Origin: Jannaschia helgolandensis
Lineage (GTDB): Bacteria > Pseudomonadota > Alphaproteobacteria > Rhodobacterales > Rhodobacteraceae
DNA: 64,000 bases
Reading direction: 5' to 3'
Assembly (NCBI RefSeq): GCF_900109285.1
Contig: NZ_FNZQ01000005.1
Span: forward strand, 186,001-250,000
Position numbers and translations under genes: made by a program. Below, in pieces: positions 15,552-24,409 of this stretch. The notes under the pieces were generated by a model. The model was not told the origin of the DNA, did not search any database, and was given only the letters and a program-made list of their open reading frames with translations. The first letter of the stretch is position 1; each line of letters begins with the position of its first letter.

Positions 15552-16649
15552 ATGCATGACCTGGCTTTACCTTCCTCCGGACGCGCTTCCGGAGCCGGAG
15601 ACGCATGTCTGTTCGGCCTCTCCCTCTGCTCTGGCGCGGGCGGGCTCGATCTCGGGCTTACCATCGCCATCCCCGGATATCGTACTGTGGGCCATGTCGA
15701 ACGGGAGACCTTCGCCGCAGCCACTCTCGTGGCGCGGATGGAAGACGCGTCCCTGGATCAGGCTGTTGTCTGGGACGATGTTGCCACCTTTGACGGCCGA
15801 CCGTGGCGCGGCGCGGTGGACATCGTCACTGCGGGCTATCCGTGCCAACCGTTCTCCGTCGCGGGCAAGCGCCGGGGCGCGGACGACCCGCGCCACCTCT
15901 GGCCGCACGTCGCCCGGATCATCGGCGAGATCGAGCCGTCCTTCGTCTTCCTTGAGAATGTCGCCCATCATCTCCGCCTCGGCTTCCCCAAAGTCGCCAG
16001 CGGACTGGTCGGCATGGGCTACAAGCTTGCGGCAGGCCTCTTCACGGCGGCGGAAGTCGGTGCGCCCCATCGGCGCGAGCGGCTGTTCATCCTTGCCATC
16101 CGCGAGGGTGACGACCTGGCCGACCCCGCGCGCCTGCTCTGGCACCCGGTCGAGTGGCGGAAACCGGACGGAATTGCTGCGGCTGTGGCCGACGCCGAGG
16201 GCGAGCGCCAACGAGAACCGGCAGACGAAGCCGACGCCCTCGCAGGCAGCAGGCCAGCACGGCATGAACCTCGCGACGACGGCCGCGCTCTGGCCGACGC
16301 CGATGGCGAACGATGGGTGCAAGCCGAGCGCCGGGAACCGCCGGTCGGCCGACCTGACACATTCGGCGGGGATGTGGATGACACCGACGGCGCGGGATCA
16401 CAAGGACGGGGCCACGAGCTTGGCGAACACGCCTGTGAACGGGCTGCTTGGCCGCCAGGTCCTGGTGACGCCGAGGGCTGGGAGCGGTACCTGCGACACG
16501 CCCCGGACCTTGAACCCGCTGTTCGTCGAGGCGCTGATGGGCTGGCCCACCGGGTGGACCGGCTTCGGCTCTGTGGCAACGGCGTGGTCCCACTGGTTGC
16601 GGCGCATGCGCTGCGAACTCTCGCGGCTGAACTGCTGGCCGATGGATGA
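15552..16649 (+). CDS. DNA cytosine-5 methyltransferase
   Basis: A 365-residue C5-methyltransferase: motif I LCSGAGGLDLG (about 26), motif IV GYPCQPFS with the catalytic Cys (about 97), motif VI FLENV (about 134), motif VIII RRERLF (about 174) and motif X LCGNGVVPLVAA near the C-terminus. Start ATG 15552 is one base after the previous stop. The target-recognition part (from about 16110) is odd: the +1 frame also reads as a methyltransferase C-terminus, with repeated WPTP motifs and MGWPTGWT. The enzyme probably modifies phage DNA against restriction. Confidence 0.88.
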   Translation: MHDLALPSSGRASGAGDACLFGLSLCSGAGGLDLGLTIAIPGYRTVGHVERETFAAATLVARMEDASLDQAVVWDDVATFDGRPWRGAVDIVTAGYPCQPFSVAGKRRGADDPRHLWPHVARIIGEIEPSFVFLENVAHHLRLGFPKVASGLVGMGYKLAAGLFTAAEVGAPHRRERLFILAIREGDDLADPARLLWHPVEWRKPDGIAAAVADAEGERQREPADEADALAGSRPARHEPRDDGRALADADGERWVQAERREPPVGRPDTFGGDVDDTDGAGSQGRGHELGEHACERAAWPPGPGDAEGWERYLRHAPDLEPAVRRGADGLAHRVDRLRLCGNGVVPLVAAHALRTLAAELLADG

Positions 16650-16658
16650 GGTGGTGGC

Positions 16659-16883
16659 ATGAAGCAATCCCGCCTCATGTCGCTGGTCGAGTCCGTTGCC
16701 AACGTGATCGTCGGCTACGGCGTCGCGGTAGTCACCCAGATCCTGATCTTTCCGATCTTCGGCCTGCACACGACGCTGGCGCAGAACCTGAAGATGGGCG
16801 CGGTCTTCACTGTGGTGAGCATCGCGCGGTCGTTCGCTCTGCGACGACTATTCGAGGCGATCCGGATGCGGAGCGCCAAATGA
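16659..16883 (+). CDS. Small membrane protein (DUF7220-like)
   Basis: A 74-residue protein with two probable membrane segments (NVIVGYGVAVVTQILIFPIF and KMGAVFTVVSIARSFAL) and a basic C-terminus. It matches my memory of the DUF7220 family of small phage membrane proteins. It has a GAGGTGG ribosome site and starts 9 bp after the C5-methyltransferase. Function unknown. Confidence 0.7.
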   Translation: MKQSRLMSLVESVANVIVGYGVAVVTQILIFPIFGLHTTLAQNLKMGAVFTVVSIARSFALRRLFEAIRMRSAK

Positions 16884-16887
16884 TCGA

Positions 16888-16910
16888 CCGCCGCCCCGGA
16901 GGGACGGCGG
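16888..16910. terminator. Hairpin between convergent genes
   Basis: CCGCCG (16888-16893) pairs with CGGCGG (16905-16910) across an 11-base loop in the gap between the DUF7220-like and DUF3489 genes. There is no T-run, so termination is only suggested by its position. Confidence 0.35.
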
Positions 16911-16936
16911 CCATCAGCTTGTCGGGGTCCAGTGCG

Positions 16937-17509
16937 TCAGGCGGCGGGGAGTTTATACACGCGCCCCCGATCCTCGACCTTCTCCGAGGTCACCTCGAGC
17001 CCGAGCTTCTTCTTCAGCGCCCCGGCCATCGCGCCGCGCACCGTGTGCGACTGCCAGCCCGTCGCGGCCATGATCTCCTCGATGGTCGCGCCGTCCGGCG
17101 CGCGCAGCATGGTGATCAGCGTGGCCTGTTTCGTGCCCTCGCGCGGTGTGTGCGCCTTGGGCGCGGTCTCGGTGCCGGTGGCGGCCTCCGGCGCAGACTG
17201 CTCGGTCGGTGCGTCGGTCGCGCCCGCAGGTGCGGGGTTCGCGTCCTCGGGCTCGATGCCGATGGCGGCGAGGCCCGCGTCGGTGGCGACCAGCGTGACG
17301 CCGTGGCCGTCCCCGCTCTCGCGCCACATGGGCTCGCCCTTGCGCAGGTTGGCGTCGACCTCCTCGAGGAAGCCCTTGGCGAGCATCGCGCCGACCACCT
17401 TGGCGGCGGCGCCGCCGCGCAGGCTCTCGGGCAGCGGCAGGGCAATGCGCTCGGGCCGCTGTGCGGCGGCGCTCAGGATCAGGGCTTGGGTGTCGGAAAG
17501 CTTGGTCAT
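16937..17509 (-). CDS. DUF3489 domain protein
   Basis: A 190-residue protein. The C-terminal 75 residues (REGTKQATLITMLRAPDGAT, then IMAATGWQSHTVRGAMAGALKKKLG) are the DUF3489 winged-helix domain, probably DNA-binding. The N-terminal 90 residues look like a second HTH-type domain (TKLSDTQALILSAAAQRP). The two are joined by an alanine/threonine/glutamate-rich linker. It is transcribed opposite to the structural genes and is probably a regulator at the early/late boundary. Confidence 0.8.
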   Translation of the reverse strand: MTKLSDTQALILSAAAQRPERIALPLPESLRGGAAAKVVGAMLAKGFLEEVDANLRKGEPMWRESGDGHGVTLVATDAGLAAIGIEPEDANPAPAGATDAPTEQSAPEAATGTETAPKAHTPREGTKQATLITMLRAPDGATIEEIMAATGWQSHTVRGAMAGALKKKLGLEVTSEKVEDRGRVYKLPAA

Positions 17510-17599
17510 CGTCGTCTCCCGTATCGGGGCGCGCGGAATGCGGGCCCTTCTACGAGGCCAAGCCCGCCAGTCGGCGGGCGGGACCGGGAGCGGGTCGTC

Positions 17600-17824
17600 T
17601 TACTCGGCGTGTTCGCCTTCGCCGAAGGCCATGTCGGTGATCTCGCGCAGCTTGGCGCTGTAGTGGTTCAGGGTGCCGACATGGCCCCAGTTGATCTCGT
17701 CGGGGCTGGTCTCGAAATGGTCCGCGCTGAGGGCGGCGAGCCGTTCCAGCATCGCGTCGATCTCGGACTTGGCGGCGATGAAGGCGTCGAGGGCTTTCGT
17801 GTTGTCTTGTGCGCGGGTGGTCAT
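17600..17824 (-). CDS. Small phage protein, unknown function
   Basis: A 74-residue acidic, mostly helical protein (LDAFIAAKSEIDAMLERLAAL, then WGHVGTLNHYSAKLREITD). It lies 90 bp upstream of DUF3489 on the same strand, with AAGGAG before its ATG, so the two may form one leftward unit. I cannot assign a function. Confidence 0.65.
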   Translation of the reverse strand: MTTRAQDNTKALDAFIAAKSEIDAMLERLAALSADHFETSPDEINWGHVGTLNHYSAKLREITDMAFGEGEHAE

Positions 17825-17885
17825 CGTGGTGGCTCCTTGGTGAGTTGCATCGCTTTGTTGGAGTGACGTTCGCTCTCTACGGCGC

Positions 17886-17904
17886 GCTTATCAACTCGAT
17901 AAGC
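17886..17904. promoter_or_regulatory. Palindromic site in the divergent early/late control region
   Basis: GCTTATC (17886-17892) and GATAAGC (17898-17904) form a perfect 7-bp inverted repeat with a 5-base spacer. It sits between the leftward 74-residue gene and the rightward terminase operon, 32 bp before the terminase small-subunit start, which is where a late-gene operator would lie. The binding protein is unknown; the DUF3489 or 69-residue HTH protein are candidates. Confidence 0.5.
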
Positions 17905-17935
17905 ACATGATTCTGAATGATAATCGGAGCCGTCG

Positions 17936-18532
17936 ATGCAGGGCATGAGCGAGCGCCAATACGCCGCGCATGTCGGGCTGTCGCGGGGTGCGATCCAGAA
18001 GGCGAAGACCGCCGAGCGTCTGGTGCTCTATCCCGACGGCAGCATCAACGCGGCCGCCAGCGACGCCAGACGGGCCGAGACGACGGACCCGTCGAAGACG
18101 AGGAAGGCACCAGCGCCGAAGCTGAAGCCTGTCCCCGAGGCGGCAGTGACAGCCGTCGGCGACACGCTGCGCGAACAGGGTCTGGCCGTGCCCGCCGTCG
18201 GCGGCGGCACCACCTTTCTGCAGGCGAAGACCGCGAACGAGGTGCTGAAGGCTCAGGAGCGGCGCATCCGGCTCCAGAAGCTGAAGGGGGAGTTGATCGA
18301 GCGGGCCCGCGCGCTGGCGCTGGTGTTCCGGCTGGCGCGGGAGGAACGGGACGCATGGGTGAACTGGCCCGCGCGCGCAGCGGCGCTGATGGCGGCCGAA
18401 CTCTCGGCCTCGTGCCGCGACGCGACGGGCCAGCAGATCACCGTGGAGCCAGCCGCGATGCAGAAGGTGCTGGAGAGACATGTACGCGCCCACCTCGACG
18501 AACTCGCCGAGGTCCGGCCCGACTTCCGGTGA
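17936..18532 (+). CDS. Terminase small subunit-like protein
   Basis: A 198-residue protein with an N-terminal HTH (MSERQYAAHVGLSRGAIQKA), a long coiled helical middle (TANEVLKAQERRIRLQKLKGE) and a C-terminal helical domain. This is the usual layout of Nu1-like packaging proteins that bind the phage DNA and recruit the large subunit. Its last 53 bp overlap the terminase large-subunit gene. The ATG at 17936 has GGAG upstream. Confidence 0.75.
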   Translation: MQGMSERQYAAHVGLSRGAIQKAKTAERLVLYPDGSINAAASDARRAETTDPSKTRKAPAPKLKPVPEAAVTAVGDTLREQGLAVPAVGGGTTFLQAKTANEVLKAQERRIRLQKLKGELIERARALALVFRLAREERDAWVNWPARAAALMAAELSASCRDATGQQITVEPAAMQKVLERHVRAHLDELAEVRPDFR

Positions 18533-20486
18533 GAGCGGCAATGACCTGACGGACTTCGACGGCGCGGGCGAGATCCTGCGCGCCTGGGGCAACGGGTTGC
18601 GGCCCGACCCGGACCTGACCGTCTCGGAATGGGCGGACCGCCACCGGATGCTCTCGGGCCGCGCCTCGGCCGAACCCGGGCGATACCGCACGGTGCGCAC
18701 GCCCTACATGCGCGAGATCATGGACCGGCTGAGCCCCGGCGATCCCACGCAGCGGGTGGTCTTCATGAAGGCCGCACAGGTCGGCGCGACCGAGGCCGGC
18801 AACAACTGGATCGGGTTCGCCATCCACCAGGCCCCGGGCCCGATGCTGGCGGTCCAGCCGACCGTAGAACTGGCCAAGCGCAACTCGCGCCAGCGGATCG
18901 ACCCGCTGATCGACGAGAGCCCGGAGCTGCGCGAGCGGGTGAAGCCCGCGCGCTCGCGCGACGCGGGCAACACGATGCTGTCCAAGGAGTTCGCGGGCGG
19001 CATCCTGATCATGACCGGCGCGAACTCGGCGGTCGGGCTGCGCTCCACCCCGGCGCGCTACATCTTCCTCGACGAGGTCGACGCCTATCCGGCCTCTGCC
19101 GATGAGGAAGGCGACCCGGTCACGCTGGCGGAGGCGCGCTCGTTGACCTTTGCGCACCGGCGCAAGGTGCTGCTTGTCTCGACGCCCACCATCCGGGGAC
19201 TGTCGCGCATCGAGCGCGAGTACGAGGCCAGCGACCAGCGTCGGTTCTTCGTGCCGTGTCCGCATTGCGGCGCGATGCAGTGGCTGAAGTTCGACCGGCT
19301 GCGCTGGCAGAAGGGCCGTCCGGAGACGGCGGAATACCATTGCGAGGGCTGCGACGCGGCAATCGCGGAACACCACAAGACGGCGATGCTGGAGGGCGGC
19401 GAATGGCGCGCGACGGCGACCTCCGCCGATCCGACGACAGTCGGCTATCACCTCTCGGCGCTTTGCTCGCCGATCGGCTGGCTGAGCTGGGAGCGGATCG
19501 TGCGGGCATGGGACGCGGCGCAGGGTTCGGACGAAGCGATCAAGGCGTTCCGCAATACCATTCTCGGCGAGACATGGGTCGAGACCGGGGAGGCCCCCGA
19601 CTGGCAGCGGCTCTACGACCGGCGCGAGCGCTGGACGTCCGGCATGGTGCCTGCGGGCGGGCTGTTCCTGACGGCCGGGGCCGATGTGCAGAAGGACCGG
19701 ATCGAGGTCGACGTCTGGGCCTGGGGCCGCGGACTTGAGTCCTGGCTCGTCGATCATGTCGTCATCGAGGGCGGGCCCGACCGGCACGACGCATGGTCGG
19801 AGCTGACCGCGCTGCTGGATAGAACCTGGCCGCACGAACGCGGTGCGCATCTCAGGATCGCGCGGCTCGCCATCGACACCGGCTACGAGGCCCCGGCGGT
19901 CTATTCCTGGTCGCGGGCGCAGGGCTTCGCGCAGGTGGCGCCGGTCAAGGGCGTCGAGGGGTTCAACCGCTCGAGCCCGGTGTCGGGGCCGACCTTCGTG
20001 GACGCGACCGAGGGCGGCAAACGCCTGCGGCGCGGTGCGCGGCTCTGGACCGTGGCGGTGTCGACCTTCAAGGCCGAGACCTACCGCTTCCTGCGGCTGG
20101 CGCGCCCGACCGAGGAGGAGCTGGCCGACGGGGCGGCATTCCCGCCCGGCTCGGTGCATCTGCCGCACTGGGTCGAGAACGAATGGCTGAAGCAGTTCGT
20201 GGCCGAGCAGCTGGTGACGGTGCGCACGAAGCGCGGCTTCGCCCGGCTGGAATGGCAGAAGCTGCGTGAACGCAACGAGGCGCTGGACTGCCGGGTCTAC
20301 GCCCGCGCCGCCGCCTGGATCGCCGGCGCGGATCGCTGGCCCGACGAGAAATGGCGCGACCTCGAGGATCAGCTCGGGGCGGCCCCCACCGACACCGATC
20401 CCGCCGGACAGATCAACCGGCCGGGACAGGCCCCGCAGGGCAAGCGCCGCTCCGACTGGCTCGGGCGGCGTGGAGGATGGTTCTGA
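18480..20486 (+). CDS. Terminase large subunit (GpA family)
   Basis: A 668-residue lambda-GpA-type terminase. The ATPase part has KAAQVGATEAGNNW (Walker A region, about residue 97) and YIFLDEVDAYP (Walker B DE, about 195). A zinc-like CPHCGAMQW ... CEGCDAA pair precedes the nuclease domain, which has TAGADVQKDRIEV (acidic motif, about 400) and later LAIDTGYEA. It cuts and pumps phage DNA into the head. It overlaps the small subunit gene and is followed by the gpW-like gene with a one-base overlap (TGATG). Confidence 0.92.
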   Translation: MYAPTSTNSPRSGPTSGESGNDLTDFDGAGEILRAWGNGLRPDPDLTVSEWADRHRMLSGRASAEPGRYRTVRTPYMREIMDRLSPGDPTQRVVFMKAAQVGATEAGNNWIGFAIHQAPGPMLAVQPTVELAKRNSRQRIDPLIDESPELRERVKPARSRDAGNTMLSKEFAGGILIMTGANSAVGLRSTPARYIFLDEVDAYPASADEEGDPVTLAEARSLTFAHRRKVLLVSTPTIRGLSRIEREYEASDQRRFFVPCPHCGAMQWLKFDRLRWQKGRPETAEYHCEGCDAAIAEHHKTAMLEGGEWRATATSADPTTVGYHLSALCSPIGWLSWERIVRAWDAAQGSDEAIKAFRNTILGETWVETGEAPDWQRLYDRRERWTSGMVPAGGLFLTAGADVQKDRIEVDVWAWGRGLESWLVDHVVIEGGPDRHDAWSELTALLDRTWPHERGAHLRIARLAIDTGYEAPAVYSWSRAQGFAQVAPVKGVEGFNRSSPVSGPTFVDATEGGKRLRRGARLWTVAVSTFKAETYRFLRLARPTEEELADGAAFPPGSVHLPHWVENEWLKQFVAEQLVTVRTKRGFARLEWQKLRERNEALDCRVYARAAAWIAGADRWPDEKWRDLEDQLGAAPTDTDPAGQINRPGQAPQGKRRSDWLGRRGGWF

Positions 20487-20695
20487 TGACCGACTGGACG
20501 GAAACCGAGCTCTCGGCGCTGCGCCGCGCATACGCCAGCGGCACGACCCGGGTCAGCTACGACGGCAAGTCCGTCGACTACGGCTCGGCCGAGGATCTGC
20601 TGGCCCGAATCCGCACCATCGAGCGCGCCATCGTGGGGACCACGCGGCCGTTGCCAGTCGCGGGGCTGGCGGGCTTCTCGCGCGGAGATCGCTGA
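20486..20695 (+). CDS. gpW-like head-tail joining protein
   Basis: A 69-residue protein (TELSALRRAYASGTTRVSYDG, then YGSAEDLLARIRTIERAI) with the alpha-beta-alpha pattern and YGS motif of lambda gpW, which joins the filled head to the tail. It sits between terminase and portal as gpW does in lambda and is coupled to both by TGATG overlaps. Confidence 0.85.
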   Translation: MTDWTETELSALRRAYASGTTRVSYDGKSVDYGSAEDLLARIRTIERAIVGTTRPLPVAGLAGFSRGDR

Positions 20696-22263
20696 TGTCG
20701 GCGACGTGGTTCGATCACGCCATCGCATCGGTGGCGCCGCGTATCGCCGCACGTCGCGTGATGGCGCGTCAGGCCTTCGAGACCCTGACGCGGGGCTATG
20801 ACGGCGCGGCGCGCGGGCGGCGGACTGAGGGATGGCGCGCGCCGGGATCCTCGGCCGATACCGAGATCGGCGTGGCAGGGGCGCTCTTGCGCGACCGGAT
20901 GCGCGATCTGGTGCGCAACAACCCGCATGCGGCCAAGGCCGTGGCGGTGCTGGTCAACAACATCATCGGCGCGGGCATCATGCCGCGCGCCGCCAGCGGC
21001 GACGACAAGCTGGACCGGAAGGTCGACGCGCTGTTCGAACGCTGGACGGCGGAGTGCGACGCCGACGGCCAGCTCGACTTCTACGGGCTGCAAACGCTGA
21101 TCTGCCGCGAGATGGTCGAGGCGGGCGAGGTGCTGGTGCGCCGCCGCCTGCGGCGCGCGAGCGATGGCCTGCCGGTCCCGCTGCAATTGCAGGTGCTGGA
21201 GGCCGACTTCCTCGACGCCACGAAATCCGGCGCCATCGGCGCGGGGCGGCTGGTGCAGGGGATCGAGTTCGACCCGGTGGGCAAGCGTCGGGCCTACTGG
21301 CTGCATACCGAGCACCCGGGTGACGCCTATGGCGCCTTGCAGAACGGGTTGCAGAGCCGCCCGGTCCCGGCGACCGAGATCGCCCATGTCTACGAGAAGC
21401 AGCGCACGCAGGCGCGCGGCGTTCCCTGGGGCGCGCCGGTGATCCGCAGCTTGCGCGATCTCGACGACTACGAGGTGGCCGAACTGGTCCGCAAGAAGAC
21501 CGAGGCTTGCGTCACCGCCATCGTCTTCGGCGACGACGAGGCGCAACAGGGCATCGCGCCCTCCGTGGTCGATGCTGACGGCAACCGGGTGGAGCAGTTC
21601 GAGCCGGGGCTGATCGCCTATGCCCGTGGCGGCAAGGACATCCGCTTCAACCAGCCATCGGCAACCGGCGGATACGGTGAATACAAGCGCGCGAGCCTGC
21701 ACACCATCTCGGCCGGGTTCCGGGTGCCCTACGAGCTGCTCACCGGCGATCTCAGCCAGGTCAACTATTCCTCGATCCGGGCGGGTCTCGTGGAGTTCCG
21801 CCGCCAGATCGACGCCGTGCAGTGGCAGCTCTTCATCCCGATGTTTTGCGCCCCGGTCTGGCGGTGGTTCACGGAAGCGGCATGGGCGGCGGGGCAGATC
21901 CCGTCGCCGAGCGTGCCGGTCGAATGGTCGCCGCCGAAGTTCGAGGCGGTCGATCCGCAGAAGGACGCGATGGCGAACCTGCTGTCGATCCGCTCCGGCA
22001 CCATGACGCTGGCCGAAGTGATCGCCCGGCAGGGCCGCAACCCCGACGCCGTGCTGGCCGAGATCGCCGCGACCAACGCCAAGCTCGACGCGCTGGGGCT
22101 GGTGCTCGACAGCGATCCGCGCCGCGTCACCAAGACCGGCAGCGCACAATCCAAAGACGGGGCCAGCGATCCGGTGACCGATCCAGCCGCCGACGAACAG
22201 GACACCGACGACCCGGCCGCCGAAGCGGACAATGACCCGGCGCAGGCCGACCAACAGGACTGA
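20695..22263 (+). CDS. Portal protein (lambda family)
   Basis: A 522-residue portal of the lambda gpB family, the dodecameric ring for DNA entry. Recognisable parts are RDLVRNNPHAAKAVAVLVNNIIGAGI, YEKQRTQARGVPWGAPVI, and GFRVPYELLTGDLSQVNYSS followed by an arginine-rich helix. The start at 20695 overlaps the gpW-like stop. The last 50 residues are acidic and low in complexity. Confidence 0.92.
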   Translation: MSATWFDHAIASVAPRIAARRVMARQAFETLTRGYDGAARGRRTEGWRAPGSSADTEIGVAGALLRDRMRDLVRNNPHAAKAVAVLVNNIIGAGIMPRAASGDDKLDRKVDALFERWTAECDADGQLDFYGLQTLICREMVEAGEVLVRRRLRRASDGLPVPLQLQVLEADFLDATKSGAIGAGRLVQGIEFDPVGKRRAYWLHTEHPGDAYGALQNGLQSRPVPATEIAHVYEKQRTQARGVPWGAPVIRSLRDLDDYEVAELVRKKTEACVTAIVFGDDEAQQGIAPSVVDADGNRVEQFEPGLIAYARGGKDIRFNQPSATGGYGEYKRASLHTISAGFRVPYELLTGDLSQVNYSSIRAGLVEFRRQIDAVQWQLFIPMFCAPVWRWFTEAAWAAGQIPSPSVPVEWSPPKFEAVDPQKDAMANLLSIRSGTMTLAEVIARQGRNPDAVLAEIAATNAKLDALGLVLDSDPRRVTKTGSAQSKDGASDPVTDPAADEQDTDDPAAEADNDPAQADQQD

Positions 22264-22268
22264 CCTTC

Positions 22269-24332
22269 ATGGACACGATGATCGAACTGCCGGCCATGCG
22301 CCGGTCGGCGGAGCTTGCGCCGAACACGGCCGATGCCGACACGCGCACCGTCGAGGTGGTCTGGTCGGCAGGCGCGCGGGTCCGCCGCGCCACTTTCTTC
22401 GGCGAGCCCTATGACGAGGAACTGAGCCTCGATCCAGCCCATGTCCGGCTCGACCGGCTGAATGCGGGCGCGCCGTTCCTGAAGGTGCACGAGCTCGACA
22501 CGCTCGACGCGGTGATCGGCTCGGTCGTGCCGGGCTCGGCGCGGATCGAGAACGGACGCGGCATCGCGCTGGTGCGGATCAGCGAGCGCGCCGATGTCGA
22601 ACCGATCTGGCGCGACATCCAGGCCGGGCACATCCGGGCGGTCTCCATCGGCTACCAGGTCCACCGCTTCGAGGTCTCGAAACCCGAGGCCGCGCGCGAA
22701 CTCTGGCGGGCGGTGGACTGGACCCCGTTCGAGGTCTCCGCCGTCGCGGTCGGCGCCGATCCCGCCGCGGGCTTCCGCGCCCAGCATCCCCTTCACGATT
22801 GCGTCCTTCACCGCCGGGACGCCCCCACACCGCAAGGAGCATCCCCGATGACGGACAAGACCCAGACCCCGGCGAGCGACGCCGCAACCCCCGCCACCAC
22901 CCAGCCGACCGCGCCGGTCGAAACCGAGGACACCCCCATGACCGAGCCGAAAGCGGCTGCGCCCGAACCGAAGGTCGCCGCAGTGGAAACCCGCACCCAG
23001 CCGAGGCTTCAAAACACGGATGCCCCCGCTGCGCCCGACACCGAAGCGGTCGCCACCCGCGCCCGCGAGGCCGAGCGCGACCGCGTCTCGACCATCTACG
23101 ATCTGGCCGGGCGGCTGAACCTCGAGCGCGGCTTCGCCGAGGACCTGGTCAAGCGCGGCGTCAGCGTCGACGAATCCCGCCGCCTGATCCTCGACCAGGT
23201 CGCCGCGAAGTCGGACGAGACCCGGACCTTCCCCCATGTCTCCGTCCCGCTCGGCGGCCGGGACGAGCGCATCACCCGCCGCGACGCGGTGGCGAACGCG
23301 CTGCTGCACCGCTACAGCCCGACGCTGTTCCAGCTGGAAGACGCCGCCCGCCAGTATCGCGGCATGACCCTGCTGGAACTCGCCCGCGAAAGCCTCGGCA
23401 ATGCCGGGGTCAACACGCGGGGCCTGTCGCGCGACGAGGTGGCGACGCGCGCGCTGCATTCCACCTCCGACTTCCCGGAAATCCTGTCAGCCGTGACCAA
23501 CAAGACCCTGCGGCAAGCCTACGAGACCTATCCCCGCACCTTCATGCTGTTCTGCCGTCAGGTGCTGGCCACCGACTTCAAGGCGATGCACCGTGTCCAG
23601 CTCGGCGAAGCGCCCCAGCTGCTGGAGGTCGGCGAGAGCGGCGAGTTCAAGCGCGGCACGCTCGGCGAGAGCAAGGAGAGCTACAAGGTCAAGACCTACG
23701 GCCGGGTCGTCGCGATCACCCGCCAGACGCTGATCAACGACGATCTCGACGCCTTCACCCGGATCCCTGCGATGTACGGCAACTCGATCGCGCAGCTGGA
23801 GAGCGACGTGGTCTGGGGCATCATCACCGCCAACCCGGCCATGGCCGACGGCAACGCGCTCTTCCACACCACCCACAAGAACCTCGCGGGCACCGGCGCG
23901 GCGCTCGATGTCGGCAGTGTCGGCGCGGCCCGCGCCGCCATGGCCAAGCAGACGGGCCTCGACAAGAAGACGGTGCTGAACGTCCGTCCCGCCTTCCTGA
24001 TCGTGCCCGCCTCGCTGGAGCTGAAGGCCGAGCAGCTGGTCGCCCAGAACCTCGTGCCCGCCGCGACGTCCAGCGTCGTGCCGCAGTCGATCCGCACCCT
24101 CGCGCCGATCAGCGAGCCCCGCCTCGACGCCGCGAGCGAGACCGCCTGGTATCTGGCGGCCAGTCCGAACCAGATCGACACCATCGAGTACGCTTATCTC
24201 GAGGGCCAGCAGGGCGCCTACATCGAGACCCGCAACGGCTTCGATGTCGACGGCGTCGAGATCAAGTGCCGCCTCGACTTCGGCGCCAAGGCCATCGACT
24301 GGCGCGGCCTCTACAAGAACCCGGGCGCATAA
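22269..24332 (+). CDS. Prohead protease-major capsid protein fusion
   Basis: A 687-residue fusion of three parts. Residues 1-180 are a ClpP/S78-like prohead protease (FLKVHELDTLDAVIGSVVPG, IRAVSIGYQVHRFEV). Residues 190-290 are an acidic, threonine/proline-rich scaffold-like linker. Residues 300-687 are a Mu gpT-like major capsid protein (NALFHTTHKNLAG, VRPAFLIVPASLELKAE, ETAWYLAASPNQIDTIEYAYLEG). NCBI recognises this as a protease/major-capsid fusion family. The protease probably cuts itself and the scaffold out during head maturation. Confidence 0.9.
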   Translation: MDTMIELPAMRRSAELAPNTADADTRTVEVVWSAGARVRRATFFGEPYDEELSLDPAHVRLDRLNAGAPFLKVHELDTLDAVIGSVVPGSARIENGRGIALVRISERADVEPIWRDIQAGHIRAVSIGYQVHRFEVSKPEAARELWRAVDWTPFEVSAVAVGADPAAGFRAQHPLHDCVLHRRDAPTPQGASPMTDKTQTPASDAATPATTQPTAPVETEDTPMTEPKAAAPEPKVAAVETRTQPRLQNTDAPAAPDTEAVATRAREAERDRVSTIYDLAGRLNLERGFAEDLVKRGVSVDESRRLILDQVAAKSDETRTFPHVSVPLGGRDERITRRDAVANALLHRYSPTLFQLEDAARQYRGMTLLELARESLGNAGVNTRGLSRDEVATRALHSTSDFPEILSAVTNKTLRQAYETYPRTFMLFCRQVLATDFKAMHRVQLGEAPQLLEVGESGEFKRGTLGESKESYKVKTYGRVVAITRQTLINDDLDAFTRIPAMYGNSIAQLESDVVWGIITANPAMADGNALFHTTHKNLAGTGAALDVGSVGAARAAMAKQTGLDKKTVLNVRPAFLIVPASLELKAEQLVAQNLVPAATSSVVPQSIRTLAPISEPRLDAASETAWYLAASPNQIDTIEYAYLEGQQGAYIETRNGFDVDGVEIKCRLDFGAKAIDWRGLYKNPGA

Positions 24333-24361
24333 CCCGCACCCCATGCTGAACCCTGACACAC

Positions 24362-24383
24362 GGGCGGTCCTGACGGGCCGCCC
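24362..24383 (+). terminator. Hairpin after the capsid gene
   Basis: GGGCGGTCC (24362-24370) pairs with GGGCCGCCC (24375-24383), one T-G wobble, across a TGAC loop, followed by a short T-rich stretch. It could act as a partial terminator or RNA-stabilising hairpin that lets the capsid gene be expressed above the downstream genes. Confidence 0.5.
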
Positions 24384-24409
24384 TTCGTCTTTCCACGAGG
24401 ATCCCCGTC

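Noticed and set aside
13781-15724. 647-codon minus-strand open frame
   Set aside because: It is antisense to the ParB-methyltransferase and has a compositionally odd arginine-rich translation.
14692-16110. First two thirds of the +1 open frame
   Set aside because: This part reads as low-complexity shadow of the adenine methyltransferase and the C5 core. Only the part after about 16110 has a family-like signal, which is reported as a finding.
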